A DNA stretch of 64,000 bases, taken from the NCBI GenBank assembly GCA_001600355.1, contig BCJU01000003.1, positions 810,519-874,518 of the forward strand, given 5' to 3'. Below, piece after piece: positions 40,720-50,376 of the stretch (positions within the stretch are counted from its first letter, which is position 1; each line of letters starts with the position of its first letter). This DNA is from Meira nashicola (lineage: Eukaryota; Basidiomycota; Exobasidiomycetes; Exobasidiales; Brachybasidiaceae). Below the pieces are notes generated by a model. The model did not search any database and was not told the DNA's origin. It was given only the letters and a program-made list of their open reading frames with translations. The translations under genes were made by a program, and so were the position numbers.

Positions 40720-42495
40720 ATGAACGACGATTCAAAAGTTCCAGATTCCATCGTTCAAACGACTTCTTTGAACGATGAAGAGCATAACAATGTCGGAGCT
40801 CGGCTACCAAACGTTGCCGAAGAACAATTACGACAAGCTGCCTTATCAAATGGAATAAACGAAAAGAAGTTAATGCGAAAAGTTGATTTTCGATTAGTTC
40901 CTTGGTTAAGCGTGTTGTACTTATTAAGCTTTTTGGATAGAAGTGCGATTGGAAATGCTCGATTATATGGATTAGAAAATGAATTACAAATGCTTAGAAC
41001 GAATAAATTTGGAATTGCAAGTGCAGTATTCTTTTTTCCTTATGCATTATTCGAAGTACCGTCAAATATCTTATTAAAAAAGCTTCGTCCTTCCGTCTGG
41101 TTCCCTCTGATCACTTGTTTGGTAGGAATTTGCATGGCAAGTCAAGGTTTAGTCAAAAGTTATCATGGGCTTTTGGTAGCACGCTTTTTCTTAGGGGTCA
41201 CAGAAGCTGGTTTGTTTCCAGGAGCAAACTTTCTTTTATCAGGATGGTATCGTAGATCGGAATTTGGCTTAAGAGCAAGTCTATTTTTCAGTGCAGCTAC
41301 GGTTAGCGGAGCTTTTGGTGGTCTGTTGTCGGCTGCAATTTCAAAGATGGAAGGTGTTGGTGGTTATTCAGGTTGGAGATGGATTTTTATCATTATCGGT
41401 TTAGCAACTTTTTGTATTGGAATATTATCAATTTGGTTATGTGAAGATTTTCCTGATACGGCAAAATTTTTATCAGAAGAAGAAAGGGAATTTATAGTGA
41501 AAAGATTACAAACTGATCAAAAATATTCTGCTGCAGGTGAACAATTCACGATGAATTCGTTTTGGAAAGCAATCTTTGATTGGAAAACTTGGATAGGAAT
41601 GCTTATTTATATGGGCGTGGATGGACCTCTATATGCATTTTCAATCTTTACACCTTCAATCGTAAAAGCTTTAGGATATTCTTCAACGAGGGCAAACTTA
41701 ATTTCAGTTCCAATTTACGCTTTCGCCTGTATTTGTACGGTTGTAGTTGGATTTTATTGTGATAGAAAAGGAAATCGTGCAATAATGAATATGGTTATGA
41801 TTTCTATTGGAATAACGGGATACATAATCTTAGCAGCAAGTAGAATTCCAGGTTTATCGTATTTTGCAATTTATTTAGCTGCAGCTGGAATTTATCCTTG
41901 TATTCCAAATACGATTGCACTTACTTCTGCAAGTATTGAAGGAACATATAAAAGATCAGTTGTTATGGGTTGGATTATTTCTTTCGGTAATATAAATGGT
42001 GCTGCAACTACAAATGTTTATTTACCTAAAGATGCACCTTGGTATCCACTCGGTCACGGTATCATTATCATGTATTTGGCAATCGGTTGGATTTCAACTG
42101 CAATTTATCTTTTCGGCCTTAAACGTGCAAATAAACGTCGGGCTAAGGGATTATGTGATGAAACGATTTTACAAGATGATGAAGAAATTTTATCTAATCG
42201 TCAACAACAACAATCTTCAACAGGATCTGGTACAAATGATGCTGTAAATGCACTTTCAACTGTTGCTGCAGCAAATAGTACTTCAATTGAACAAAATATT
42301 GATCCTCTCCTTTTCCAACAAGCTCAAGAAGCAAGAAATGATCAAATGGAAAAAGAACGTCAATCAGGTATATTCGGTAAATTTAACGCTTTACGAAGAA
42401 GGTTTGGCGAAATGGAAGGTGGAACATACGCTTCAGGTTCAGAAGCAAGAGCTCATAAAGGTGACGCTTATAGTAAATTTGTATATTCTTATTAA
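40720..42495 (+). CDS. MFS transporter, anion:cation symporter (allantoate/nicotinate permease, Dal5-like) family
   Basis: Single exon, 591 residues, about 12 membrane helices. After a ~60-residue cytosolic start, the first helix carries FLDRSAIGNARL, the conserved ACS-family motif. Helix 4-5 region reads LVARFFLGVTEAGLFPGANFLLSGWY, and YSGWRWIFIIIGL lies between helices 6 and 7. The central loop is short, and a ~100-residue Gln/Asn/Ser-rich tail ends the protein. Members import allantoate, ureidosuccinate, nicotinate, pantothenate and similar organic anions at the plasma membrane. Substrate cannot be read from sequence alone. It adjoins the secreted-gene block and shares the TCGGGGC promoter word. 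Confidence 0.88.
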   Translation: MNDDSKVPDSIVQTTSLNDEEHNNVGARLPNVAEEQLRQAALSNGINEKKLMRKVDFRLVPWLSVLYLLSFLDRSAIGNARLYGLENELQMLRTNKFGIASAVFFFPYALFEVPSNILLKKLRPSVWFPLITCLVGICMASQGLVKSYHGLLVARFFLGVTEAGLFPGANFLLSGWYRRSEFGLRASLFFSAATVSGAFGGLLSAAISKMEGVGGYSGWRWIFIIIGLATFCIGILSIWLCEDFPDTAKFLSEEEREFIVKRLQTDQKYSAAGEQFTMNSFWKAIFDWKTWIGMLIYMGVDGPLYAFSIFTPSIVKALGYSSTRANLISVPIYAFACICTVVVGFYCDRKGNRAIMNMVMISIGITGYIILAASRIPGLSYFAIYLAAAGIYPCIPNTIALTSASIEGTYKRSVVMGWIISFGNINGAATTNVYLPKDAPWYPLGHGIIIMYLAIGWISTAIYLFGLKRANKRRAKGLCDETILQDDEEILSNRQQQQSSTGSGTNDAVNALSTVAAANSTSIEQNIDPLLFQQAQEARNDQMEKERQSGIFGKFNALRRRFGEMEGGTYASGSEARAHKGDAYSKFVYSY

Positions 42496-42688
42496 AGTCC
42501 AGTCTTCAAATGTTTTCCTTTCTCTCTCCCTCTTTCAATCACTTCACATCTTCAAATGAGATTGTTTTCTCAATTTTTTGCGTTATTGAAAATTGCTAAT
42601 TATTACAAATGCTGACAAAGCGTGATTGTTTGGTGAATCGTTCATGTCTTTTTTGGCGAAATACCTCCTTCCTTTTTTTGTTGACAAT

Positions 42689-43717
42689 CTATGTCATTCG
42701 ATGCGCTTCCCCTAGAGCGGATGTCGATCTTTCTTCATCTAAAGCGAATGCTGTTCCCGTTCCAGTCACACTTCGCCTTCTTGCTGGTCTAGTAGGTGTC
42801 GATGAAACGTTTGTAGGCTGGCTATCCGAGGCAGCTTGGGAATCGACAGCAAAAGTGTCAGCAGAAACTCCCTTTGATTGGAGATATGCATCCCCATGCG
42901 CTCTTTCTGATGCAATAACATCCTTTAGTCTTTCCTGATCCTCTTCGGACAATGTTTTGAGTTCGGGCAAGATTCGTGAAGCAAAGAAACTTTTAGCAAC
43001 TTGTGCTCCATGTTGATGATATATAGCTCCCACTAATGCTTCTACTGTAACACCACGGATCTTGAAAAGACCAGTCTCTTTGGCGCCTTTTTGTCCATCA
43101 TTCACTGCTGGTGTCCAACGCATCACTTCTCCCAAATTTAAAGCTCTTCCTACGTAATCTCCAATGACAGATGTTTGCAAAAGAGAGTCGACTTTTTCAT
43201 TTGTGAGTAAATGTTCATTACCTGGATGTTGAGCAAGGAATAAATTTAGATAAAATTTCATCGCTCTTCTTCCCAAGAATGCCAATCTTCGATTATGTCC
43301 TGCTAATGCACCTTGATCCCAACTTTCGTGAGTGATCATTTGTAGAGCAACATCATCAGGTAATGCTAAAGTTGGAAATGCTTCAGATAACCATCTTTGT
43401 ACAGATTCCGTATCTTTTGCCGCTGGTGGTGTCATTCGAATATTGAATCGCGGTACGGATGAATCTTCTGATCCGGATGCTGCCATTCTACTTGTCGATC
43501 GAGAAAAGTCACGAGGTGATGATGCAGATGGTGAAAAGTAGGAAGCAGAAGTGTGTAACGAATGAACAAGTACTGCTTGAGGAGCAATACTTGTTCTGGA
43601 AGATGAAGCGATTGAAGATGATGCAACATTTTGACAAGTACCATGATGTATCCTTCCAACCGAAGCCATTCCATTTTTGAGCGCCTGTCTGACAGCTGAT
43701 CTGCCTGATGCCATCAT
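42689..43717 (-). CDS. Mitochondrial large ribosomal subunit protein mL57 (Mrpl15-like, RNase III fold)
   Basis: 342 residues from the first ATG (43717; the longer frame has only a GTG). The N-terminus is basic and Ser-rich, fitting a mitochondrial presequence. From about residue 115 there is a degenerate RNase III domain: DDVALQMITHESWDQG, HNRRLAFLGRRAMKFYLNLFL, and GVTVEALVGAIYHQHG. The usual catalytic ERLEFLGD is replaced by RRLAFLGR, so no nuclease activity is expected. That fits mL57, a structural protein of the fungal mitoribosome. mL44 also has an RNase III fold but normally carries a dsRBD, which is not seen here. Confidence 0.75.
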   Translation of the reverse strand: MMASGRSAVRQALKNGMASVGRIHHGTCQNVASSSIASSSRTSIAPQAVLVHSLHTSASYFSPSASSPRDFSRSTSRMAASGSEDSSVPRFNIRMTPPAAKDTESVQRWLSEAFPTLALPDDVALQMITHESWDQGALAGHNRRLAFLGRRAMKFYLNLFLAQHPGNEHLLTNEKVDSLLQTSVIGDYVGRALNLGEVMRWTPAVNDGQKGAKETGLFKIRGVTVEALVGAIYHQHGAQVAKSFFASRILPELKTLSEEDQERLKDVIASERAHGDAYLQSKGVSADTFAVDSQAASDSQPTNVSSTPTRPARRRSVTGTGTAFALDEERSTSALGEAHRMT

Positions 43718-44204
43718 ATTTTGTATAGGCAGCTTTGACTGTTTGATGTGATGAAGAAGAAATGCTGCTGTTCTCAGGTAATCTTTAGCTTCCACAACTC
43801 AACCAAAAAAAGCCGGTAAAAGTCGAGAAAAGAAGAAAAGCGCGGCTCACGTGCCAATTAATGTTTTCATAAGCAATTAAGAAAAAAAAAATGTGCTCAA
43901 GTCACACGAAGATGTTGCGCCGCTCGCGTTTTTGGTTTGGAATCCACACAGGCTTTTTGCCTTTGCGCCCGCGTTGCGCTGCGCAGCGCAACAAAATTTT
44001 AGCTCTTTATTGTTCATTCCTTTGTGCTGTTGTGCTTCAAGAATATTCAGGCATCAGTAATTGCTTGGGTCTAATGTGCAAGGCCCTAAGGCTTGAACGT
44101 GCTTGCCTATGGAACTTATGTTACATCTGAATTTCTTCGCGATTTGGTGTCATACGCCACAACTTTTAACCATCATCAGATCGTGATCGGCAACATACTC
44201 AAAG
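43718..44204. promoter_or_regulatory. Divergent region mL57 / eIF3g with a 20-bp perfect palindrome
   Basis: No gene seen. A perfect palindrome spans 43973-43992 with left arm GTTGCGCTGC. GC-rich words surround it in otherwise AT-rich spacer. A CACGTG lies near 43849-43854. Confidence 0.5.
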
Positions 44205-45140
44205 ATGGCACCAGCAGCGATCGATCAGAGTTTGGCAAATCCACCAAAGCCTATGAATTGGGCAGATGATGTAGATGATGATGTTACGCCAGATGCACCA
44301 AAGATTGAAGAAAGAGATGAAGGAAATGGAATCAAAGTTATTACAGAATACAGAGTCAATCCTGAAGGAAAAAAGGTAAAAATTACAAGAAGGATTCGTA
44401 GAACTTTAGTTACTACAAAAGTGAACGCAGTAGAAGCAGAACGTAAACAATGGACAAAATTCGGACAAGAGAAAGGACGTGCTAATGGACCTCATTCAAG
44501 TACAACATCAGTTGGAGAAAGTATCCTTCTAAAAATGAGCGCAGGAAGTTCACAACAACAAGATAATGATAAAGATGACGTTAGTGCAATGCGTGAACAA
44601 CTTGCTAAAGCAAAAATTACTTGTCGTTTATGTAAAGGTGATCATTTGACATACAAATGTCCTTATCGTGATACATTAGAAGCTATTCCAGGTGCAGCAA
44701 GTACACCAGAAGCAGATGGCTCTCTTACACCAGCTGCAACTGATCCTACCAATCCTGCAGTTGCTGCTTCTTCAGGTGCAGCAGGAAAATACGTTCCTGT
44801 CCATCTTCGTGGAGGTGCTCGTGGTTCAGGTGAACGAATGGGAGGACCAGGAGGAGGTGGAATGAACAGAGATGAGATGCCAACTTTACGTGTTACAAAC
44901 TTGAGCGAAGATGCAGATGAAGAAGATCTACGTGCCATCTTTAGCAGATATGGTTCTGTCGCTCGTGTATACATTGGACGTGATCGTGAAACAGGAGAAT
45001 GCAAAGGATATGCATTTGTCAGCTTTATGGATCGAAATCATGCTGATCTAGCAAGGCAAAAGGTTGACGGTCGTGGTTATAGCAATTTGATTTTATCGGT
45101 CAATTGGTCTCAACCTCGTGGTGAACGACCAGCTGCATAG
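44205..45140 (+). CDS. TIF35: Translation initiation factor eIF3 subunit g
   Basis: Single exon, 311 residues. The N-terminal PMNWADDVDDD and KVKITRRIRRTL blocks are typical of eIF3g. A zinc knuckle (CRLCKGDHLTYKCPY) lies near residues 140-154. After an Ala/Gly-rich linker, an RRM occupies about residues 225-305, with RNP2 LRVTNL and RNP1 KGYAFVSF. eIF3g binds eIF3i and eIF4B and supports scanning and reinitiation. All expected blocks are present and length is normal. Confidence 0.95.
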   Translation: MAPAAIDQSLANPPKPMNWADDVDDDVTPDAPKIEERDEGNGIKVITEYRVNPEGKKVKITRRIRRTLVTTKVNAVEAERKQWTKFGQEKGRANGPHSSTTSVGESILLKMSAGSSQQQDNDKDDVSAMREQLAKAKITCRLCKGDHLTYKCPYRDTLEAIPGAASTPEADGSLTPAATDPTNPAVAASSGAAGKYVPVHLRGGARGSGERMGGPGGGGMNRDEMPTLRVTNLSEDADEEDLRAIFSRYGSVARVYIGRDRETGECKGYAFVSFMDRNHADLARQKVDGRGYSNLILSVNWSQPRGERPAA

Positions 45141-45702
45141 ATTCACTTATGACCGGCGGTTTTTCATTCTTCTCCTCATCGTGTATTCTCTTACCCCTCT
45201 CAATCAGGCGATTTGCCAAAATGCATGCGTATAGCAACTTTTATGAAAGAATGAAGTCTTTTTCACATATGAAAGTCTGAAGAATGATTCTACGTACTGA
45301 TATCAACTTGCCGTTGAGGTATGTACATCTAATGGACTGACAATCTAGACAATATCCAGAAATCGAAAAAGTATAGAGAGAACATCCGTTCCAGGTCTAG
45401 TCTGCGCGTGCTTTTCCTTTTCGGCTAATAGACAGACAGATGCGGCGTGTGTGTGTATGCACATAGACACTAATTTTCCGTCCGAACGTGTGCGTAGTGC
45501 GTTTTTTAAGTGTGTTGATCGACATGTTTTGCATTTATTCAAATTTGATTATTGTCATTTACCATCACAGCAAAATCAACGCTCATATCGATGAGCTTAA
45601 CGAGGAGAAGCGTTTGACCGACAGTATAGCGTAGAAAAACAGCAAGATATTAGTCTCAATATTGTCTTGCAACTTTATTCTACATTTTGAATATTGCATA
45701 TA
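45141..45702. other. Intergenic region
   Basis: 3' flank of eIF3g and 5' region of the next gene. Contains a GTGTGTGTATGCAC run near 45450. Only short open frames; nothing recognised. Confidence 0.35.
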
Positions 45703-46557
45703 ATGGTAACAGATACCGTTTCGCCTGGATCTAATGCGGCGATTCAAGTGAACGGAACGAATGATGAAGGACCAACTTCACCATATGTAAACCTACGTAA
45801 ACAAGCAAAGTACGTTTTGATTGGAGGTTTTGGAGTTTGGTATTGGCAAGTTCACCTTCATATTCAAGATGCTCTTCAAAGTTCACAATATACAAGAGCG
45901 ATTGCAATTTTATCAATTAGTCTTTACGTTTCAACAATTTTAATTTTTGCTTATGTTATTTTATTACCTGCTCGTGGACAAAAAGTTGATTATTTACAAT
46001 GGCAAAAAGATTCAAATTTAAAGATTGCAATACCAACTTTAACGATTTGTATCGTAACAGGATACGTTGCTTTATTTTTCGCTTTGAGTCCAATCGTTGC
46101 ACCTTTACCACCTTCTCCGGCATTTTCACAAAGATTATTAGAAGCGGCTGATCAAGCAGGTGGAAATTTACAAAAAGCGACTGCAGGAGTTCAATTAATG
46201 TTATCAGATGCTGCACGTTCGTTTGGAATATCTTCTTCGAAAGTACAACAAAAAGGTAGTAAAAATATAAACTTTGAAATGGATCTTAAATCATTAATGA
46301 AAACGTTAAGATTACCAGACGGAGATGCATTAGCAGGTCGATTAGGAGTTTCAAAAGAACATACAACGATTTTAATGAATACTTTGGACAAATATCAATC
46401 TCGTGCACAAGCATGGAAAGAGAATAACGTTAGTGTTTTAGGTTGGACAGGTGCAACTTTTGGTAGTGCAAGTGCATTTGTCTTATTATTTGGCGTTGCA
46501 GGTCTTTTAGGTCTATTCACTCCAAAGCCACAAAAGACGAAAAGGGAGATGCTATGA
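45703..46557 (+). CDS. Unrecognised four-pass membrane protein
   Basis: 284 residues from the first ATG (45703; the frame extends upstream only to a TTG). I do not recognise the family. Hydrophobic segments are visible around YVLIGGFGVWYWQVHLHI, AIAILSISLYVSTILIFAY, LTICIVTGYVALFFALSPIV and near the end ASAFVLLFGVAGLLGLF. A ~120-residue soluble, mildly amphipathic region lies between segments 3 and 4. The C-terminus is Lys-rich. The gene is single-exon, with codon use like its neighbours. It precedes another unrecognised membrane protein in the same orientation 800 bp on; no link between them is evident. Confidence 0.75.
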   Translation: MVTDTVSPGSNAAIQVNGTNDEGPTSPYVNLRKQAKYVLIGGFGVWYWQVHLHIQDALQSSQYTRAIAILSISLYVSTILIFAYVILLPARGQKVDYLQWQKDSNLKIAIPTLTICIVTGYVALFFALSPIVAPLPPSPAFSQRLLEAADQAGGNLQKATAGVQLMLSDAARSFGISSSKVQQKGSKNINFEMDLKSLMKTLRLPDGDALAGRLGVSKEHTTILMNTLDKYQSRAQAWKENNVSVLGWTGATFGSASAFVLLFGVAGLLGLFTPKPQKTKREML

Positions 46558-47354
46558 TGATAAACATCTTTTCTGTCTCTTATTTCAAAAATAAAGCATC
46601 TTTGCGTTTCTTTCTCTTTGTTATTTAATATCTGTATTACATACAACACAACATATATCCAAAATATCTTCTTTCTTTAAATCGAAATTAACATACCCAA
46701 TTCGTCTACCGTGCGACTTTTCACCTCGCAATATTATTGCTTTTTTCGGTTCCGTTGTCGAATAAGTAGTGTATTGGTAGGGTAAACTTTTTATTCTTTT
46801 CGCGGCACCGAACTTTACCATACGTCATATCTTCCGACAAGGATAAACAATTGTCATATTTTATTACATACCATCATCATCTTTCTAAAAGCCGCTGTGT
46901 ACGCTTTCACCTATAAAAGCTTTGTGCTTTGTTCGAGATGCGGGGACATGATCTTCTAGCGGACGTGTCACAGAATAAGTAAACGCTAGCTAGCATTCAT
47001 TATCAAGCCTCGGCGATGAATGCAAAAAGGAAGGCAGCCAAGGATTTTCTTCCTCGCTTCGGTGTTAAGAACAATACTCTTTCTTACTCGGTAGCCAAGA
47101 TGTACATATGTACATACATACATGTGCATATGTGAATGCCCGGTCCGGAAATATGATAAAAACACTGTTTTAGCCCGGTTCATACTTTAAATTTGACGTT
47201 TTAGGATTGCGTGCGTGCGTGTGTGCGTTTTGGGGCTAACTTTCAAAAACAACATAACTCCGTGCACGGGCTAAAAAAAGGTCAAGAAGAAGTTGAAATG
47301 CATTCATTCTCTCTTTCTCTTACAATCTATCATCTTCTTATACAAACACAAACG
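46558..47354. other. Intergenic region with TACATATGTA word cluster
   Basis: No gene recognised. The stretch 47100-47130 is built from TACATATGTA, TACATACATACATG and GCATATG words. TTGGGGCTAA at 47230-47239 resembles the secreted-gene element but lacks the CG. Confidence 0.4.
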
Positions 47355-48524
47355 ATGGCTCCAAAAAAGTCAGGTACGAGTGTTGCAAAGAGCACAATTG
47401 GATCAAACAAGCCAGCTGTTAAACCAAAAGCAACATCATTAATCTTGATCAGTTTATTATCCATCGCTGTTGGTATTTTCGTTCATAGTCGTACATTACA
47501 CTTTCCACGTTACAAAAATGCAGAATATTTGAAAAGTGCAAATGTGGCTAGATTACGTGATGAATTAGGTTTACCGAAACATTGGCCTGGAACACCGATC
47601 TTTGATCAATATGGTGGAGAAGTTTGGAGATTCCTTTTAGTTTTGGTGAACTTTTTCAAAGATGCAATAGGACAAAAACTTGGTCAATCAGTGTTGCTTT
47701 TGATTACAAGTGTATTGGGACCTGTTGTTGCATTTTTCACAAACGAATCATTGAAAGATGGTCGTCATCCTTTAATCTCTCCTGGCTTTTTAATCTTTAT
47801 TCTTTCTTTGGGTCAACTTATTCTTGTTGCAGCTGCATCTTCAATCGTTCTCGTTCCAGCATACGCATACACAAGATGGCAAGAAGCATCTACTCTCGTT
47901 CATCCATTACCAACTCCATCTGCTTGGAAGATTATTCTTGGATCAATTTGCAATTCGGCTATCTTGTTAATCATCTTTTTAACAACATTCACTCCTCCCG
48001 GTTCAATAGCTTTCACAAATGCAAATATCTTATTCCAATTCTTTCCAATCGTTCTCATTCCTTTGCTTTTCGTTCCAAGATCAAAAACTGTAGTTTCAAC
48101 TGCCGGAAGTGCTTCTGCACGTGAATCACCAAGACTTTTAGCAGCTTCAACTTATCAATTATTATCGTTTATCGTCATTCCAATTTATTGGTTAGGATTA
48201 TATTGGGGTGGAAAACCTTTATTTAATGCAATCATTAACGATTTAGACTTTAAATCTGATGGTCCTTATCTTTTATTCTGGGATTTGATCGGTGTTTTAA
48301 GTGCAACTTATTCAATCGTTCAAATTGACGCAATCGTTGATAGTGCAAAAGTTAAACAAGGTGCAGAAAGAGTTCATTCTCGTCGTTTGTTCTTAGAAGA
48401 TGCTGTTTTCGGTTTACCGATCGTTATTGTTCTTGGTCCAGGCTGGGCAATCGCTCGTTACTTCCAAAGACGTGAAATTTTGGCAGAAAAAGTTCGATTT
48501 GGTGCTACTGCTAAAGATGATTAG
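47355..48524 (+). CDS. Unrecognised multi-pass membrane protein
   Basis: 389 residues from ATG 47355 (MAPKKSGT), chosen for its -3 A context. An in-frame ATG at 47298 would add 19 residues, and the frame begins upstream only with GTG. A Lys/Ser-rich start is followed by about eight hydrophobic segments, for example SLILISLLSIAVGIFVHS, GFLIFILSLGQLILVAAASSIVLV, IILGSICNSAILLIIFLTTF and FGLPIVIVLGPGWAIARYF. The conserved-looking soluble stretch LRDELGLPKHWPGTPIFDQ follows the first helix. I do not recognise the family and give no function. Confidence 0.78.
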   Translation: MAPKKSGTSVAKSTIGSNKPAVKPKATSLILISLLSIAVGIFVHSRTLHFPRYKNAEYLKSANVARLRDELGLPKHWPGTPIFDQYGGEVWRFLLVLVNFFKDAIGQKLGQSVLLLITSVLGPVVAFFTNESLKDGRHPLISPGFLIFILSLGQLILVAAASSIVLVPAYAYTRWQEASTLVHPLPTPSAWKIILGSICNSAILLIIFLTTFTPPGSIAFTNANILFQFFPIVLIPLLFVPRSKTVVSTAGSASARESPRLLAASTYQLLSFIVIPIYWLGLYWGGKPLFNAIINDLDFKSDGPYLLFWDLIGVLSATYSIVQIDAIVDSAKVKQGAERVHSRRLFLEDAVFGLPIVIVLGPGWAIARYFQRREILAEKVRFGATAKDD

Positions 48525-48772
48525 ATGAATGGTCAAGCACATGCCTGCTTAATATCACTGCCCCAAATCAATTCTCAAACCACACTTTCTTTTCGCACTC
48601 TTTCTCTCATAATGATGTATGAATTAATTACTGATCACTGCACAATTGGAATTTAACAATCTGAATTAACGCAAAAACCTTTGTTCTGGATGAATAATTA
48701 TTTCAGTCAGTCGATCAATAAAACTAGGTAAATTGCTTGTTTTAACTCACTTGATGCCTTCATTTTGTCATT

Positions 48773-48922
48773 TCAACTGTTTCCAATGGGAATTGGAACT
48801 TTAGGTTCCTTGCCACTTTGATGATTAGGAATGGGTTCAATCGCTGCTTCGACGACAGTAGCAGCCAATAATAAAGCAATAACAAAGCAAAAGTGGATGT
48901 CATTCACTTGTAAGAAACGCAT
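48773..48922 (-). CDS. Small secreted peptide precursor, 49 residues
   Basis: ATG 48922 to TGA 48773. The first ~25 residues form a good signal peptide (hydrophobic core FCFVIALLLAATVVEA). The remaining ~23 residues read AIEPIPNHQSGKEPKVPIPIGNS, hydrophilic and Pro-rich, without cysteine or a CaaX box. Not recognised. It could be a tiny secreted peptide or the first exon of a larger gene; an in-frame stop follows directly. Support is limited to the signal peptide and clean frame. Confidence 0.4.
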   Translation of the reverse strand: MRFLQVNDIHFCFVIALLLAATVVEAAIEPIPNHQSGKEPKVPIPIGNS

Positions 48923-49540
48923 GTTGAATTTTCAAAGATAAATAGTGATGATGGTTGTCGAAAGGAAATATAGTACTTCATACTGTCAAAATTCAATTAA
49001 AAAGAAAAGAAAATCTGATCTTACAAACACGTTTTCGGAACGGCATGATAATTCCGTTCGGTGTCATAAAATAGGAATTGTTCCGTAATTAGTACATCAG
49101 AATAGCATAATCATTCGTTCGATAGGATAGGTAAAGAACGGATAATGATCGCTATCATAAACATGTCATAATATATAATTTCGTTAGACAAAAAAAAAGT
49201 AAAAAGAGAAAAAACTCTTTCATAATTATGAATCTATGCTTAATTGTCTAACACGCTAAATTATGAAACTCATTCAAACTTCTTCTTCTTCTTTTGTTGC
49301 AGTACAACTTGCTAGAACTCTGATGGAGGCTTAGGTTCTTGTCAAAAGACATAGGCAAAAGGCAGACAACATCAATAATTGAACATCTGTTTTCCACTGT
49401 CAGATTTATTTTAGCCAAAGTAGTACGTTGTCTAGAGAAAAGATGATCTATTGAAATCATAGAACACAATAACAACAATCGAAATGCTCATCATTTAAAT
49501 ATACATTGAATATGCGTGAAAGCCTAGTTTAGATAATTGC
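48923..49540. other. Intergenic region
   Basis: AT-rich. An imperfect inverted repeat (GAACGG ... CCGTTC, 10-nt spacer) lies at about 49038-49059. Open frames here start only with TTG and look like chance. Confidence 0.35.
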
Positions 49541-50376
49541 TCATTTTGCATACTGTGCTGTCCATTGACGGCTGGTTTCGATAGCGCTGTGAGAGGGAGA
49601 GCATACCAGAGATGGTTAGCATGTTTTTGCTTCATGTAGTATGTCTAGCCTTTTTTTTACATACCCCTTTTCATCTGTTTTGTAGTGTTCAGCTACATCA
49701 TTTGCCAATGGATCATCTGGGTTGGGTGCCGAAAGTAGTGCTTGAATAGATAATAAAACGGTACGAATTTGTAGAGCTGGCGACCATTTGTCTGAAATTA
49801 AGAAGGTGAAATTATGATTAGTACAGTGTCGAAAAAAAGGACCCTTTATTAAGAATTATGAGAAAACTCACCCTTCAAGATATCTAAGCAAATCCGTCCA
49901 AGTTTATCTGTGATAAGCGTAAGAAGAGAGAATGTTTAGATTTGTCAATTCCACATTCTGTATTAATAGCCGATTGAGTTGATCACTTACCTATATTCGG
50001 ATGATAGATCTTTGTTAAAAAGCGAACTTTTGGAGGTGCCATTGGGTATTCTTCTGGCAAGAAAAGTTCTAACTTGAATGCGCCACCTTTTTATGCAATA
50101 AAGAAAGAACAAAATCAGTTTCATCATTCATCTGTTTGATGGAAATTTTACTCTTCGTCTTACCTTCGAATGGGCTTTGTGATGGACCCGAGATCACCAC
50201 ATCAAAGTATCTCAAATTGTCTTCATGAGGTGTAGCAATAATTCCTGGAGCTGGATCTGCTACGAGACGCTCAGTTTCCTGTATTGAATTGATGTAAAGA
50301 TTTAATGGTTAACATTCATTCATGCATGCATTCATTGATCAATTCTTACCTTGATGATACGCTTTGGGAGCGCCAT
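49541..50376 (-). CDS. UBC13: Ubiquitin-conjugating enzyme E2 Ubc13, six exons
   Basis: Exons 50350-50376, 50164-50278, 49991-50086, 49872-49907, 49665-49791 and 49541-49586. All introns have GT-AG ends and all junction codons restore the conserved sequence. The product is 148 residues. Landmarks are [52 protein letters not shown] with active-site Cys86, and [17 protein letters not shown]. Ubc13 pairs with a Mms2-type partner to build Lys63-linked ubiquitin chains in post-replication DNA repair. The start and end residues match the usual E2 length. The gene has five introns, including 27-nt and 36-nt coding exons, while most neighbours have none. Confidence 0.96.

Noticed and set aside
42689..43795. 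Longer mL57 frame starting at 43795
   Set aside because: The first codon is GTG; the first ATG is at 43717 and gives a plausible mitochondrial presequence.
47211..47354. N-terminal extension of the 47.4 kb membrane protein
   Set aside because: The extended frame begins at GTG; ATG 47355 has the better context and precedes the expected Lys-rich start.
49038..49059. GAACGG/CCGTTC inverted repeat
   Set aside because: Arms are only 6 bp with a 10-nt spacer in AT-rich DNA; easily chance.
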